Of a DNA stretch of 32,589 nucleotides, positions 20,405 to 29,718 are shown piece after piece (within the stretch, counting starts at the first letter, position 1; each line of letters begins with the position of its first letter). Both the position numbers and the translations under genes were made by a program. The stretch lies in the NCBI GenBank assembly GCA_947461225.1, contig CANHJV010000028.1, positions 1-32,589 on the forward strand, read 5' to 3'. This DNA comes from Gemmatimonadota bacterium (lineage in GTDB: Bacteria > Gemmatimonadota > Gemmatimonadetes > Gemmatimonadales > Gemmatimonadaceae). The notes below the pieces were generated by a model. The model worked only from the letters and a program-made list of their open reading frames with translations, was not told the origin of the DNA and did no database searches.

Positions 20405-21049
20405 ATGATCCGACCGACTTTGGCGGCGAGTGTAGGCGTGGCGGCGGTCGATCCCGACGACATGGAAACGAACGGCGCCACGCAGGTGGAATTCGAGGGG
20501 CTCGTCCGGCGCCAGCTCGAAATGCTGGGTGAAGATCCCAATCGCGATGGACTGCTCAAGACACCGAGTCGCGTCGCGAAGTCGATGGCGTGGCTGACCC
20601 GTGGCTATGACCTCGATGCCCGCCAGGTCATCGGCGACGCATTGTTCGAGGAGAATCACGAGAACATGGTGATGGTGCGTGACATCGAGATGTATTCGAT
20701 GTGCGAGCATCACATGCTCCCGTTCTTCGGCAAGGTCCACGTGGCATACATCCCCAACGGCAAGATCGTGGGCTTGTCCAAGCTTCCGCGTGTGGTCGAG
20801 GTGTTCGCGCGTCGACTGCAGGTGCAGGAGCGGCTCGGCGAGCAGATCGCCAACGCGATCGACGAGGTGCTGCAGCCGAAGGGCGTCGGCGTCGTCATCG
20901 AAGCCGTGCACCTGTGCATGATGATGCGCGGCGTCGAGAAGCAGAGCTCGCGTACCATCACATCGTCGCTGCGTGGGCAGTTCCGCGACGACTCCAAGAC
21001 GCGCAGCGAATTCCTGCGGTTAGCGCACGGCCCGTCCGCGGCATTCTGA
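20405..21049 (+). CDS. folE: GTP cyclohydrolase I
   Basis: [47 protein letters not shown]...[22 protein letters not shown] typical FolE. Confidence 0.96.
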   Translation: MIRPTLAASVGVAAVDPDDMETNGATQVEFEGLVRRQLEMLGEDPNRDGLLKTPSRVAKSMAWLTRGYDLDARQVIGDALFEENHENMVMVRDIEMYSMCEHHMLPFFGKVHVAYIPNGKIVGLSKLPRVVEVFARRLQVQERLGEQIANAIDEVLQPKGVGVVIEAVHLCMMMRGVEKQSSRTITSSLRGQFRDDSKTRSEFLRLAHGPSAAF

Positions 21050-21759
21050 TGCTCCAGGGCGCGTCGGCCGTGGTTACGGGCGCCTCACGCGGCATCGGTC
21101 GTGCCGTGGCTGGTGCGCTCGCCGCGGCGGGTGCGCGCGTGTTTCTACTCTCCCGTTCCGCTGGTGATCTCGAACAGGTCGCTACGCACATCGGGAAGGG
21201 GGCGGTCGCCGTGCCGTGTGATGTCACCAACGCCGACGCGGTGAGCCGTGCGGTCGAGGTCATCGGCGAGGGTGGGGCGGCCGGGCCGATGATCTTGGTG
21301 AACAACGCCGGCATCTTTCCGCTCGGCGCTATCGAACGTACCGATCCCGCGCTCTTCGAGCGCGCGCTGCAGGCCAATCTGGTGGCGCCCTTTCGATTCC
21401 TGCACGCATTCGTGCCGGGCATGCGGGCGGCCGGGCAAGGACACGTGATCACGATCGGGTCGGTCGCCGATCGCAGTATCTACAGCGGTAACGGCGCGTA
21501 CTCGGCCAGTAAATTCGGCGCCCGCGCGCTGCACGAAGTGCTGCGTGAGGAACTGCGAGGGAGCGGCGTCCGTGCCACGCTCGTGGCACCGTCGGCCACA
21601 GATACACCGATCTGGGATCCGATCGATCCGGATCACACGCCGGGCCTCCCGCCGCGGGCGGCGATGCTGCGCCCCGAGGACGTGGCTGATGCCGTGCTCT
21701 GGGCCGTGACCCGACCGTCCACCGTCAACGTCGACGAACTCCGCATCAGTCGGACCTGA
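21049..21759 (+). CDS. Short-chain dehydrogenase/reductase (candidate sepiapterin reductase-like)
   Basis: TGASRGIG cofactor motif, NNAG, S...YSASKFG catalytic motif. Start overlaps the folE stop by 1 base (TGATG). Confidence 0.85.
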   Translation: MLQGASAVVTGASRGIGRAVAGALAAAGARVFLLSRSAGDLEQVATHIGKGAVAVPCDVTNADAVSRAVEVIGEGGAAGPMILVNNAGIFPLGAIERTDPALFERALQANLVAPFRFLHAFVPGMRAAGQGHVITIGSVADRSIYSGNGAYSASKFGARALHEVLREELRGSGVRATLVAPSATDTPIWDPIDPDHTPGLPPRAAMLRPEDVADAVLWAVTRPSTVNVDELRISRT

Positions 21760-21843
21760 CCGGCACGTCGACCGGGATCGGTTGGTCGGCAACTCGCCGA
21801 ACCGGGCCATCGGTTGCACCTTCAGGGTAGCACGCTCGCCTGA

Positions 21844-24165
21844 ATGTCTCCATGCGCCTCTCCCGACCGACCCATGCCCGTCTTGCTGACCGAACGATCG
21901 CACCGCGCGCTTCGCACGGCCGCCTCCAGTGTCACACTGGCCCTGGCAGCCACCGTAGGCCCCTCGATGCTCGGCGCCCAGGGCGCAGTCCCCTCCGCCG
22001 CGCTCACGCCCGCCGACTTGCTCGACGTGCGGACGGTCTCGGCCGGCGACTACTCGCCCGATGGGAAGTGGCTGGTGGTGCGGATTGCCCGCCGAGGTGA
22101 CGGTTTGGGGTTTGTGGCGGCGCGCGATGGCGATCCGAGCTACACGCGCCCGGCACCGTCCCGCCTGCTACTCCTCAACACCGCGACCGGTGACACGACG
22201 GCCATCCTGAGCACGCCGCGCACGATCGGGACGGTGGCCTGGTCGGCGCAGAGTGAACGCCTCGCCATCGCCACGCGCGACACCGTTCCTCAGTTGCTGA
22301 TCTGGGATGTTGCCACTCGAAAGCTTCGCGCCCAGCCGCTCGGCGGCGCACGGCTGGCGGAGAACAGCGATCTGTCCTGGACCGACGACGGACGGCTTCT
22401 GCTGGCCATCCGGGAGCGGCACTGGTTGCATGAAGTCCGGGCGCGTTTCGATTCGCTCGTGCGGGGGCCGATCTCGGTGCAGGTCGGCACCGAACCGTTT
22501 CTCGCGTGGGACGTGCTGCGTCGACTCGGCAATCGCGCCATCGTGGTGGCGCTCACGCCCCAATCGGCGCGCCTCGATACGCTCATTCCCGCCTCGCAGA
22601 TCACGAGCTGGACGGCCTCGCCCGACGGCCAACGCCTCAGCTGGCGCGAAGACCGCAACGCCAAGACGAATTACGAGGGCGGACCGAGTAACGAATCCCG
22701 CCTGCTCACCCGTCTCAGGCGCGACAGCGATCGCGACAGCGCCGAGGTGGTGTTCGCCTCGTTGCGCGGTGTCACCGTGCTTCAGGCTGCTGACGGCGAT
22801 CGGTATGCATTTGCCCGTGACGGTGCGATCTATCTCGCGAGTCTCACAGACACGACGCCGCGACGGCTGATCGGCCCCGCGCCGCGGGCTCGCCGCGATG
22901 GTGCGCGTGGTGACAGTGCGCGCAGCAACGACGAGGAGCGCTTCACGCTCGCGGGCTTCTCGCCGTCGGGAGCAGATGTCGTCGTCTCCTCGCGCACGGG
23001 GTTGCACTTGATTCGCGTCGCTGACGGGACTCGTCGCACGATCGGGGCCGTTACCGACACGATCCGCGGGCCGCGCTTTGCCCTCGCCGACTGGAGTCGA
23101 GACGGACGCACCCTGCTCGTGAGCATGGCATCGCGCACCACCTGGAACCGCGCGCTGATTCGCGTGAACCTCGCCACCAATGTCATCGACACGCTCGTGC
23201 GAGACGGCCGCCTGTATGGTGCGCCGAAGCTGAGCCCCGACGGGGCACGCGTGGCGGTCATGATCGGTGAGAACGGCCGTCCAGCCGATCTGTGGCTCGG
23301 TGAGGCTGCGAGGTTCGTGCCGAAGCGACTGGTGGAATCCAATCCCCAATGGGCCTCACGCGCCCTTCCCAGCACGAAGCTCGTCGAGTATCTCGATGCC
23401 GACGGCCGATCGCAGTTCGGCGTGCTGACGATGCCGGCCGGTGGTGGACGCGCACTGCCCACCGTCTTCAGTGTGTACGAAGACTTCTTCGACGACAGCT
23501 TCGATGCCACGACGATGCTGCTGGCGAGTCGCGGCTACGCGGTGATGAAACCGTCGGTGACCTTCGAAACCGGCTATCCGGGCGAGGCCTGGCTGAAGGG
23601 CGTCACGGCAAGCGCCAACAAGCTGATCGAAATGGGTGTGGCCGACAGTAGCAAGTTGGGCGTGCACGGCACGAGCTACGGCGGCTATGCCACCAACCTG
23701 CTGATCACACAAACCAATCGCTTCAAGGCGGCAATCAACATTTCGGGCAAGGTCGATCTCGTGTCGTTCTATACCGACTCGCCGCGGCTTGGCGTGCGCA
23801 ACGTGAACGCCGCCGAGAAGACGCAGGATCGCATCGGTGCCACGATGTGGGAGCAGCCGCAGAAGTACGTGCAACACAGTGCCGTGATGTTCGCCGACCG
23901 GATCAAGACGCCGCTGCTGCTGGTAACGGGTGGCGAAGACCACAATGTGCCGGCGATCAACACGCGTGAGATGTATTTCGCGCTGCGTCGGCTGGGCAAG
24001 CCGGTGGAGTGGGTGAACTACACGAACGGTGGGCACGGCATTCCCATGACGAACGCCGCCGAGTTTGCCGATTGGCACAACCGGCTGCTCGGGTGGTACG
24101 ACCGGTATCTGAAGCCGGCAACGGCCACCGTCCCGGCGTCGGAACAGCAGCACCTTCTTCGTTAG
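21844..24165 (+). CDS. S9 family (prolyl oligopeptidase-like) peptidase, exported
   Basis: N-terminal signal-like segment, beta-propeller style repeats (SPDGKWLVV, SPDGARVAVM), C-terminal alpha/beta hydrolase with GTSYGGYATNLL, GGEDHNVP and GGHGI triad motifs. Start may be ATG 21874. Confidence 0.88.
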   Translation: MSPCASPDRPMPVLLTERSHRALRTAASSVTLALAATVGPSMLGAQGAVPSAALTPADLLDVRTVSAGDYSPDGKWLVVRIARRGDGLGFVAARDGDPSYTRPAPSRLLLLNTATGDTTAILSTPRTIGTVAWSAQSERLAIATRDTVPQLLIWDVATRKLRAQPLGGARLAENSDLSWTDDGRLLLAIRERHWLHEVRARFDSLVRGPISVQVGTEPFLAWDVLRRLGNRAIVVALTPQSARLDTLIPASQITSWTASPDGQRLSWREDRNAKTNYEGGPSNESRLLTRLRRDSDRDSAEVVFASLRGVTVLQAADGDRYAFARDGAIYLASLTDTTPRRLIGPAPRARRDGARGDSARSNDEERFTLAGFSPSGADVVVSSRTGLHLIRVADGTRRTIGAVTDTIRGPRFALADWSRDGRTLLVSMASRTTWNRALIRVNLATNVIDTLVRDGRLYGAPKLSPDGARVAVMIGENGRPADLWLGEAARFVPKRLVESNPQWASRALPSTKLVEYLDADGRSQFGVLTMPAGGGRALPTVFSVYEDFFDDSFDATTMLLASRGYAVMKPSVTFETGYPGEAWLKGVTASANKLIEMGVADSSKLGVHGTSYGGYATNLLITQTNRFKAAINISGKVDLVSFYTDSPRLGVRNVNAAEKTQDRIGATMWEQPQKYVQHSAVMFADRIKTPLLLVTGGEDHNVPAINTREMYFALRRLGKPVEWVNYTNGGHGIPMTNAAEFADWHNRLLGWYDRYLKPATATVPASEQQHLLR

Positions 24166-24173
24166 CCACACGT

Positions 24174-24830
24174 ATGCAACGCGATCTGCTCGACGCCCTG
24201 CGCTGTCCCGGCACGCACGAAGAAAGTTGGCTGGTGGCCATGGTGCTGGAAGCCAGTGGTGCCACGCTCCTTGTGGCGGAACTCGCCTGTCCGGTGTGCG
24301 GTGCGGAGTTCCGGATCGACGACGGCGTGGCGCACTTCGCGGGGCTCCCACCACTCGCGCCGCACCCGCTCGCGTTGTCGTCCGAGCCGGTCACCAGCGA
24401 CATGGTGCTGCGACTGGCGGCACTGTTGGGTGTGGCTGAGAGCCAACTCCCGGTGGGACTGGTGGGCCGCTACGCGACGGCCAGTGGCATGCTCGCGTCG
24501 TTCGTGTCGGCACCGCAGTTGCTGATCAACAGTGGCCCGGGGATTCCCGGGCCAGACGTCTCACGCATCGTGGTGGCCGATCGGCTCCCGCTTGGCGTGG
24601 AAACGCTGGCCGCGATCGCGGTCGATGCGGCCCATGCCACGCCCCCGTTTCTCGAGAGTGCCGCGCGGGCGCTGCGTATCGGCGGGCACCTCGTGGCGCC
24701 GGCGGATGCGCCGGTCCCCGCGGGGATGCGCGAACTCGCGCGCGACGCGACCGAATGGGTCGCCGAAACGACAACGCGCGCCAGCGGGCTCGTGGAGCTC
24801 CGCCGACGCGCGCCCGATTCCGTCGGCTAG
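24174..24830 (+). CDS. Trm112-like zinc-ribbon protein fused to a degenerate methyltransferase-like domain
   Basis: MQRDLLDALRCPGTH...ELACPVCGAEFRIDDGVAHF zinc-ribbon pattern, then a segment resembling the second half of a class I methyltransferase (ESAARALRIGGHLVAPAD). Confidence 0.6.
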   Translation: MQRDLLDALRCPGTHEESWLVAMVLEASGATLLVAELACPVCGAEFRIDDGVAHFAGLPPLAPHPLALSSEPVTSDMVLRLAALLGVAESQLPVGLVGRYATASGMLASFVSAPQLLINSGPGIPGPDVSRIVVADRLPLGVETLAAIAVDAAHATPPFLESAARALRIGGHLVAPADAPVPAGMRELARDATEWVAETTTRASGLVELRRRAPDSVG

Positions 24831-24833
24831 CGC

Positions 24834-26720
24834 TTACTCCTCGTACAGCCCGTCGATGAGCGGCTTGTATGTCTTGTCGATCACGCGGCGTTTGACCTTG
24901 AGCGTCGGCGTGAGTTCGCCGCGCTCCACGCTGAAGTCGTGTTCCAGCAGCGCGACCTTCTTTGGTGTCTCGTAGCTCGCCAAGGCCGCCAGCTGCGTCT
25001 TCACTTCCTTTTCCATCTTCGCATTGATCGTCGGCATCGCCAGCAACTCGGCGCGGCTCGTCCACACGATACTCTGCGAGGCGGCCCACTTCTCGAGCTG
25101 GTCCCAGTTCGGCACGATGAGCACGACCGGGAATTTGCGCTTGTCGCCGATCATCACGGCTTGGGACACGTACTTGTTCGTCCGGAGCATGTTCTCGATC
25201 GGCTGCGGTGCAATGTTCTTGCCGCCCGCCGTCACGATGATGTCTTTCTTGCGATCGGTGATGCGCAGGAATCCGTCGGAAAGTTCACCGATATCACCGG
25301 TGTGGAACCATCCCTCCTCATCGATGGCGTCCTTGGTCGCCTCGGGATGGTTGTAGTAGCCGCGCATGATGTGCGGGCCCCGCGAGAGAATCTCGCCGTC
25401 GGCCGCGATCATCACTTCCACACCGGGGATCGGACGGCCAACGCTGCCGAGTCGATAGTGTTGGAAGGTGTTGGTCGAGATCACCGGCGAGGTTTCCGTG
25501 AGGCCGTAGCCTTCCAGGATGACGAGGCCGGCCGAGTAGAAAAACTTCGCGATGTCGGGCGAGAGCGGCGCGCCACCGGACACGAAGAAACGCAGATTTC
25601 CGCCCGTCCGCTCCTTGAGCTTCGAGAAGACCAGCTTCTGTGCAAGGGCGTACTGCATCGCGAGCAGGCCGGAGGGCTCCCGTCCCGCCAACTTCTCGTC
25701 GGCCCATTTCTCCCCGACGGCCTTCGCCCAAAGGAAGATGCGCTTCTTGATCGCGCCGCCGGCAACGGCGTTTTCCACCACGCGCGCGTAGATCTTCTCG
25801 TACAGACGCGGCACCGACATCATCATCGTCGGCTTCACTTCGCTCATGTTCACCGGCACCGTGTCGATCGACTCGGCGTATGCAATGCGAACGCCGTACG
25901 CGAACAGGAAGTAGTCGCCGGTGCGTTCGAAAATGTGGCTGAGCGGAAGGAAACTCAGGGCGAGGTCGCTCGTGCTCACCTGCAGTGACGTCTTCGTGGC
26001 GATGACGTTCGAGTACAGGTTGTCCTGTGTCAGCATCACGCCTTTCGGATTGCCCGTCGTGCCCGATGTGTAGATCAGCGTCACCAGCTGATCGGGCGTC
26101 ACCGCCAACGCATCACGCTTGAACGTCGTAGCGCGCTCGGCGTTGTCGAGGGCCGCCCCCTTGGCTTCGATGTCGGCGAGGGTGAAGTCGCAGCCGTCGG
26201 CCTTGGTGGCCGAGAATCCGATGATCCATTGCAGCCCCGGCACTTCACTGCGGATCGACGCGACCTTCTTCGCCTGATCGGCGTTCGACACGAAGATGGC
26301 ACGCGCGCCCGAATCGTTCAGCAGATAGGGCAGCTGATCGGCGGGGAGCGTGGGATAGATCGGGACGTCAGTGATCGCGCTGCAGATGCAGGCATAGTCC
26401 GCGATCAACCACTCGGGGCGGTTCTCCGACAGAATCGCCACGCGCTCCTGCGCCACGATGCCGATGTCGGCGAGGCCGAGCGCCGTACGGCGCACGCGCT
26501 CCATGATCGTGCGGTGGGACATCGGCTCCCACACACCACGCACCTTCGTACTCAGCGCGTCGGCGCGGTCGAATCGCTCGACGGCGTCGAAGAACAGCGC
26601 GTTGATCGTGCCGTGTGGCGGCCGCGGGCCGCCGGACGCATAGCGTGACGAGGCAGGGAGGCCGTTCATCGTCACGTTCAGGGCAGGGTTGGAATCAGCC
26701 GCGACCGAAGTCATCGCCAT
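24834..26720 (-). CDS. fadD: Long-chain fatty acid--CoA ligase (AMP-forming)
   Basis: LIYTSGTTGNPKGVMLTQDN, GYGLTETSPVIS, GWFHTGDIGEL, ITDRKKDIIVTAGGKNIAPQPIE typical of ANL long-chain acyl-CoA synthetases. Confidence 0.93.
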   Translation of the reverse strand: MAMTSVAADSNPALNVTMNGLPASSRYASGGPRPPHGTINALFFDAVERFDRADALSTKVRGVWEPMSHRTIMERVRRTALGLADIGIVAQERVAILSENRPEWLIADYACICSAITDVPIYPTLPADQLPYLLNDSGARAIFVSNADQAKKVASIRSEVPGLQWIIGFSATKADGCDFTLADIEAKGAALDNAERATTFKRDALAVTPDQLVTLIYTSGTTGNPKGVMLTQDNLYSNVIATKTSLQVSTSDLALSFLPLSHIFERTGDYFLFAYGVRIAYAESIDTVPVNMSEVKPTMMMSVPRLYEKIYARVVENAVAGGAIKKRIFLWAKAVGEKWADEKLAGREPSGLLAMQYALAQKLVFSKLKERTGGNLRFFVSGGAPLSPDIAKFFYSAGLVILEGYGLTETSPVISTNTFQHYRLGSVGRPIPGVEVMIAADGEILSRGPHIMRGYYNHPEATKDAIDEEGWFHTGDIGELSDGFLRITDRKKDIIVTAGGKNIAPQPIENMLRTNKYVSQAVMIGDKRKFPVVLIVPNWDQLEKWAASQSIVWTSRAELLAMPTINAKMEKEVKTQLAALASYETPKKVALLEHDFSVERGELTPTLKVKRRVIDKTYKPLIDGLYEE

Positions 26721-26828
26721 CTCCGACTGGAGCGAAAGGCAGGGCAGAGGCGCATCGGTGGAACGAACCGGAGCGACGCGAGGTGGGATGCATTGAAATT
26801 GCTCCCGGACGTCGTCTGGCGGGAGTCC

Positions 26829-27674
26829 TCAGGACGATCCGGACCCACGACGAACGGGGGCCGTCAGCCGAATCGGCGATCCCTTGAGCGACTTCCCCTT
26901 ATACGTGACCGTGGCGCGAACCACGACGGATTCCACCGCCGCACCCGTTGGAAACTGAAGCGCGCGGACGCGCACCCGCCGTCCGGCAACGCCGCTGTCG
27001 TCGGTGGTATCCATCGTGCTGGCCCGGCCTTGATCATCCACGAGGTACGCCGCGGCCATGGTGTCGTTGGTCGGATTCGCCGGCGTCAGCAACTGAAAGC
27101 GCACCGGCCACGATCGCGCCGGCGTGGCGGCACCGGACTCGAGGTGCACGACCCTCGCGGTGAGCGCCGAGGTCGTATTCTTATCGGTCCCGGTGCGTCC
27201 GGTATCCGGCAGACTGGTACCGAGGATCGTCGTCAGGCTGGTTCCGCTGACAGAATCCGGACGCGTGACGATCCGCAACATCCGAAGGACCTGCAGCGAG
27301 CTGCCAATGCGAGCGGCAACGCGCTTGTCGCCGCTCACCAGCTTCCTCGCGACGACCCGACCCGTGGCAGAATCGATCGCGAGTGCCGAGTCGATGTTGA
27401 AGTCGGCGTATAAATACCGCGGCTTGGCGTCGTCGATCACGTCACCGCGCACGTTGAACACGCGGGCGCGCACCGGCGCCACGATGCCATCGATGTTGCG
27501 CAGCGTATCGCCCACGACCACCGATGGTGACGGGAGGGGATCCAGTTCGATGGCCGCGGCTTCGTTCGGACCGAGACCCACCTCGGCGCACGCCGTGCCG
27601 ACGCCGGTGGCGGCGAGGACGGCCGTGATGACAAGGGCACTCGCGCGACGACGCGCGCGCACGGACGATGTCAC
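26829..27674 (-). CDS. Predicted lipoprotein with bacterial Ig-like repeats
   Basis: GTG start, signal peptide ALVITAVLAATGVGTACAE. The body has Ig-like patterns (VGDTLRNIDGIVAPVRARVFNVRGDVID...; ATPARSWPVRFQLLTP...VDDQGRASTMDTTDDSGVAGRRVRV). 4-bp overlap with the upstream ParA stop. Confidence 0.7.
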   Translation of the reverse strand: MTSSVRARRRASALVITAVLAATGVGTACAEVGLGPNEAAAIELDPLPSPSVVVGDTLRNIDGIVAPVRARVFNVRGDVIDDAKPRYLYADFNIDSALAIDSATGRVVARKLVSGDKRVAARIGSSLQVLRMLRIVTRPDSVSGTSLTTILGTSLPDTGRTGTDKNTTSALTARVVHLESGAATPARSWPVRFQLLTPANPTNDTMAAAYLVDDQGRASTMDTTDDSGVAGRRVRVRALQFPTGAAVESVVVRATVTYKGKSLKGSPIRLTAPVRRGSGSS

Positions 27675-28474
27675 GCGAAGCGCTCCGCCAGCCGCGTCGC
27701 GATGTTCACGTAGGCCTGGCTCGCCGCATCAGCCGGATTCCGCAGGACGACCGGCTGACCGGCGGAGAACGCATCGGCCGTGGCCGGCGTGCGAGGAATC
27801 GGGGTGTCGAACACGAGATGCTGCGGGAGGTGTTCGCGTACGTAGTGCACGACGCGTTCCGACGCCGGATTCCCCGGCTCGAACATCGTGAGCAGGATGC
27901 CTTCGAGCGTAAGCTCGTCGTTGCTGCTGATCACGTCCTGAATCGCCCGCAGAATTTGCGGAGTGGTCTGCAACGCGAGCGGTTCGCACTGCAACGGCAC
28001 GACCACGTGCTGACTGGCCGCCAGCACGCGACGGGTGACGGCACCGAGCCCCGGCGGTGTGTCCACCACGACCACGTGACACCGTTCGCGGGCCATGGCG
28101 AGCAGATCCGCCAGCACGGTGCTTTCACCAACGCGGTGCTGAAAGTCCGAGTGATCGGCCGACTCGCTCACGCTGCCCGCGAGGATGACGCGCAGCCACG
28201 GTAGGGCGGTGGGCAGAATCACTTCGCGCAGGGACTTCTCGCCCCGCAGGTAGTCGTCGAACCCGACCGTGGGGTGGCCGCGTCGCAATCCCACGCCATA
28301 GCGCACGGCCCCTTGCGGGTCGGCGTCGATCAGCAGCGTCTTGAGCCCGCGGCGCGCGAACGCGACCGCCAGATTTACGGCCGTGGTCGTCTTGCCGACA
28401 CCACCCTTCTGACTCACGATCGAGAGCACGCGTCCCACGTCAGCCCTCGTCGGTGTAGGCCGATCCATCGTCAT
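27671..28474 (-). CDS. ParA/MinD-family ATPase
   Basis: VLSIVSQKGGVGKTTTAVNLAVAFARRGLKTLLIDADPQG, VVVVDTPPGLG: ParA motifs. Confidence 0.9.
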   Translation of the reverse strand: MTMDRPTPTRADVGRVLSIVSQKGGVGKTTTAVNLAVAFARRGLKTLLIDADPQGAVRYGVGLRRGHPTVGFDDYLRGEKSLREVILPTALPWLRVILAGSVSESADHSDFQHRVGESTVLADLLAMARERCHVVVVDTPPGLGAVTRRVLAASQHVVVPLQCEPLALQTTPQILRAIQDVISSNDELTLEGILLTMFEPGNPASERVVHYVREHLPQHLVFDTPIPRTPATADAFSAGQPVVLRNPADAASQAYVNIATRLAERFA

Positions 28475-28943
28475 CGCCGGAGGGCGCTGATGGATCCTGA
28501 TACTGGCCGTCGGCATCGTCCGCGGCACCCTGCAACTGCGCGAGCGTGCGCTCGGCGTGGGCACGGAATCGTGCGGACGTCGGATCCTGCTCGGTGCTGC
28601 AGTGGAGGAACGACTCGAGATGCATCGCGGCGTGCGCCGTGTCGCCCCGCTTCAGGAGCAGAAACGCCAGCCCGTAGTGGGCCCCCGGCGATTCTGCATC
28701 GAGCTGCAGGGCGCGACGATACGACCGAATGGCCTCTTCGGGCTGCCCGGTCTTCGAGAACGCGATAGCGATGTTCTGCAACACGCCGAGGTCGTCAGGC
28801 CGCTCGCGCAGGGCGAGACGATACGACGTCAGAGCGTTTGCATAATCGCCGCGCGACTCAAGATCGAGCGCTTCAGCCAGGAAGTCCGTGGGGCGCGGAT
28901 TGCGTCCGGACGAACCGCCCACGAGACGGCGCCACCAAGTCAT
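28440..28943 (-). CDS. Tetratricopeptide-repeat protein
   Basis: MTWWRRLVGG...ALDLESRGDYANALTSYRLALRERPDDLGVLQNIAIAFSKTGQPEEAIRSYRRALQLDAESPGAHYGLAFLLLKRGD: consecutive TPRs. The 3' end overlaps the parA start. Confidence 0.85.
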   Translation of the reverse strand: MTWWRRLVGGSSGRNPRPTDFLAEALDLESRGDYANALTSYRLALRERPDDLGVLQNIAIAFSKTGQPEEAIRSYRRALQLDAESPGAHYGLAFLLLKRGDTAHAAMHLESFLHCSTEQDPTSARFRAHAERTLAQLQGAADDADGQYQDPSAPSGDDDGSAYTDEG

Positions 28944-29018
28944 GCGCTCGCAGTGGATCGGAGGAAGAAAAAAGGAGAGCGACGATCGATGCGCTAAGCT
29001 ATCGGGAGAGCGCGTTGC

Positions 29019-29039
29019 CAACAAGTTGTCAACACGTTG
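29019..29039. promoter_or_regulatory. Tandem CAACNNGTTG palindromes, candidate operator
   Basis: CAACAAGTTG-T-CAACACGTTG between the divergent TPR-parA operon and the PRTase gene. Confidence 0.4.
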
Positions 29040-29131
29040 CCGCGCGTGTCGCCAGGGGGAATTCGCGTGGCCGCGTGGCCCCCGAACGGCTACGCGGTGT
29101 ACACTGCGGGATCCCTTACCGGAGCGCCACG

Positions 29132-29665
29132 ATGACCGCACCACAGCCGTATGCCCCCGACCCGTCCAAGGGCGTCATGATCGTGGATTGGCCGCTCTTC
29201 GGGGAGCTGTCGCGCGCGTTGGCCGTGCGGGTGGCGCGCGAGTGGACCCCGGAGCTCGTCATCGGCATCGCGACAGCGGGTGTCGTGCCGGGCGCGGCGG
29301 TGGCGGCGATTCTCGACCTGCCGTTCCACTCGATTCTGGTCTCCCGTCGCTATAACGCCTCGGCGGTTCGCGAAACGCCCGCAGTCTTCGGGGCGGCGCC
29401 GCTCGAGGTGCGCGGCAAGCGGGTGCTCGTCGTCGACGAGACCTGCGACTCCGGCCAGACCATGCGCCTGGCCGTTGGCGCGGTGGGAAATGGCGGCGCC
29501 CAGGAAGTGCGCACGGCCGTCAGCTTCAAGACGGGCAGCTTTGCCCCGGACTACTTCGCGTTGGCAACCCAGAGCATGATCGTGCTGCCGTGGGATCGCG
29601 AAATCCTGATCGACGGCGAGCTCCGGCCTAACCCGAAGTACGCCGGACTCCTCCCCGAGGTCTGA
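29132..29665 (+). CDS. Phosphoribosyltransferase-family protein
   Basis: 177 aa; PRPP-binding motif RVLVVDETCDSGQTMRLAV; DLPFHSILVSRRYN; resembles hypoxanthine/xanthine-guanine PRTases. Confidence 0.82.
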   Translation: MTAPQPYAPDPSKGVMIVDWPLFGELSRALAVRVAREWTPELVIGIATAGVVPGAAVAAILDLPFHSILVSRRYNASAVRETPAVFGAAPLEVRGKRVLVVDETCDSGQTMRLAVGAVGNGGAQEVRTAVSFKTGSFAPDYFALATQSMIVLPWDREILIDGELRPNPKYAGLLPEV

Positions 29666-29718
29666 GCGACCAGCGCCCAGCAGGCCCGCGTTTAGGCCAG
29701 CGTCTGGGCGCTGGTCGC
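29666..29718. terminator. Large inverted repeat between convergent genes, possible bidirectional terminator
   Basis: Perfect 15-bp arms gcgaccagcgcccag (29666-29680) and ctgggcgctggtcgc (29704-29718), 23-nt loop. Confidence 0.5.
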
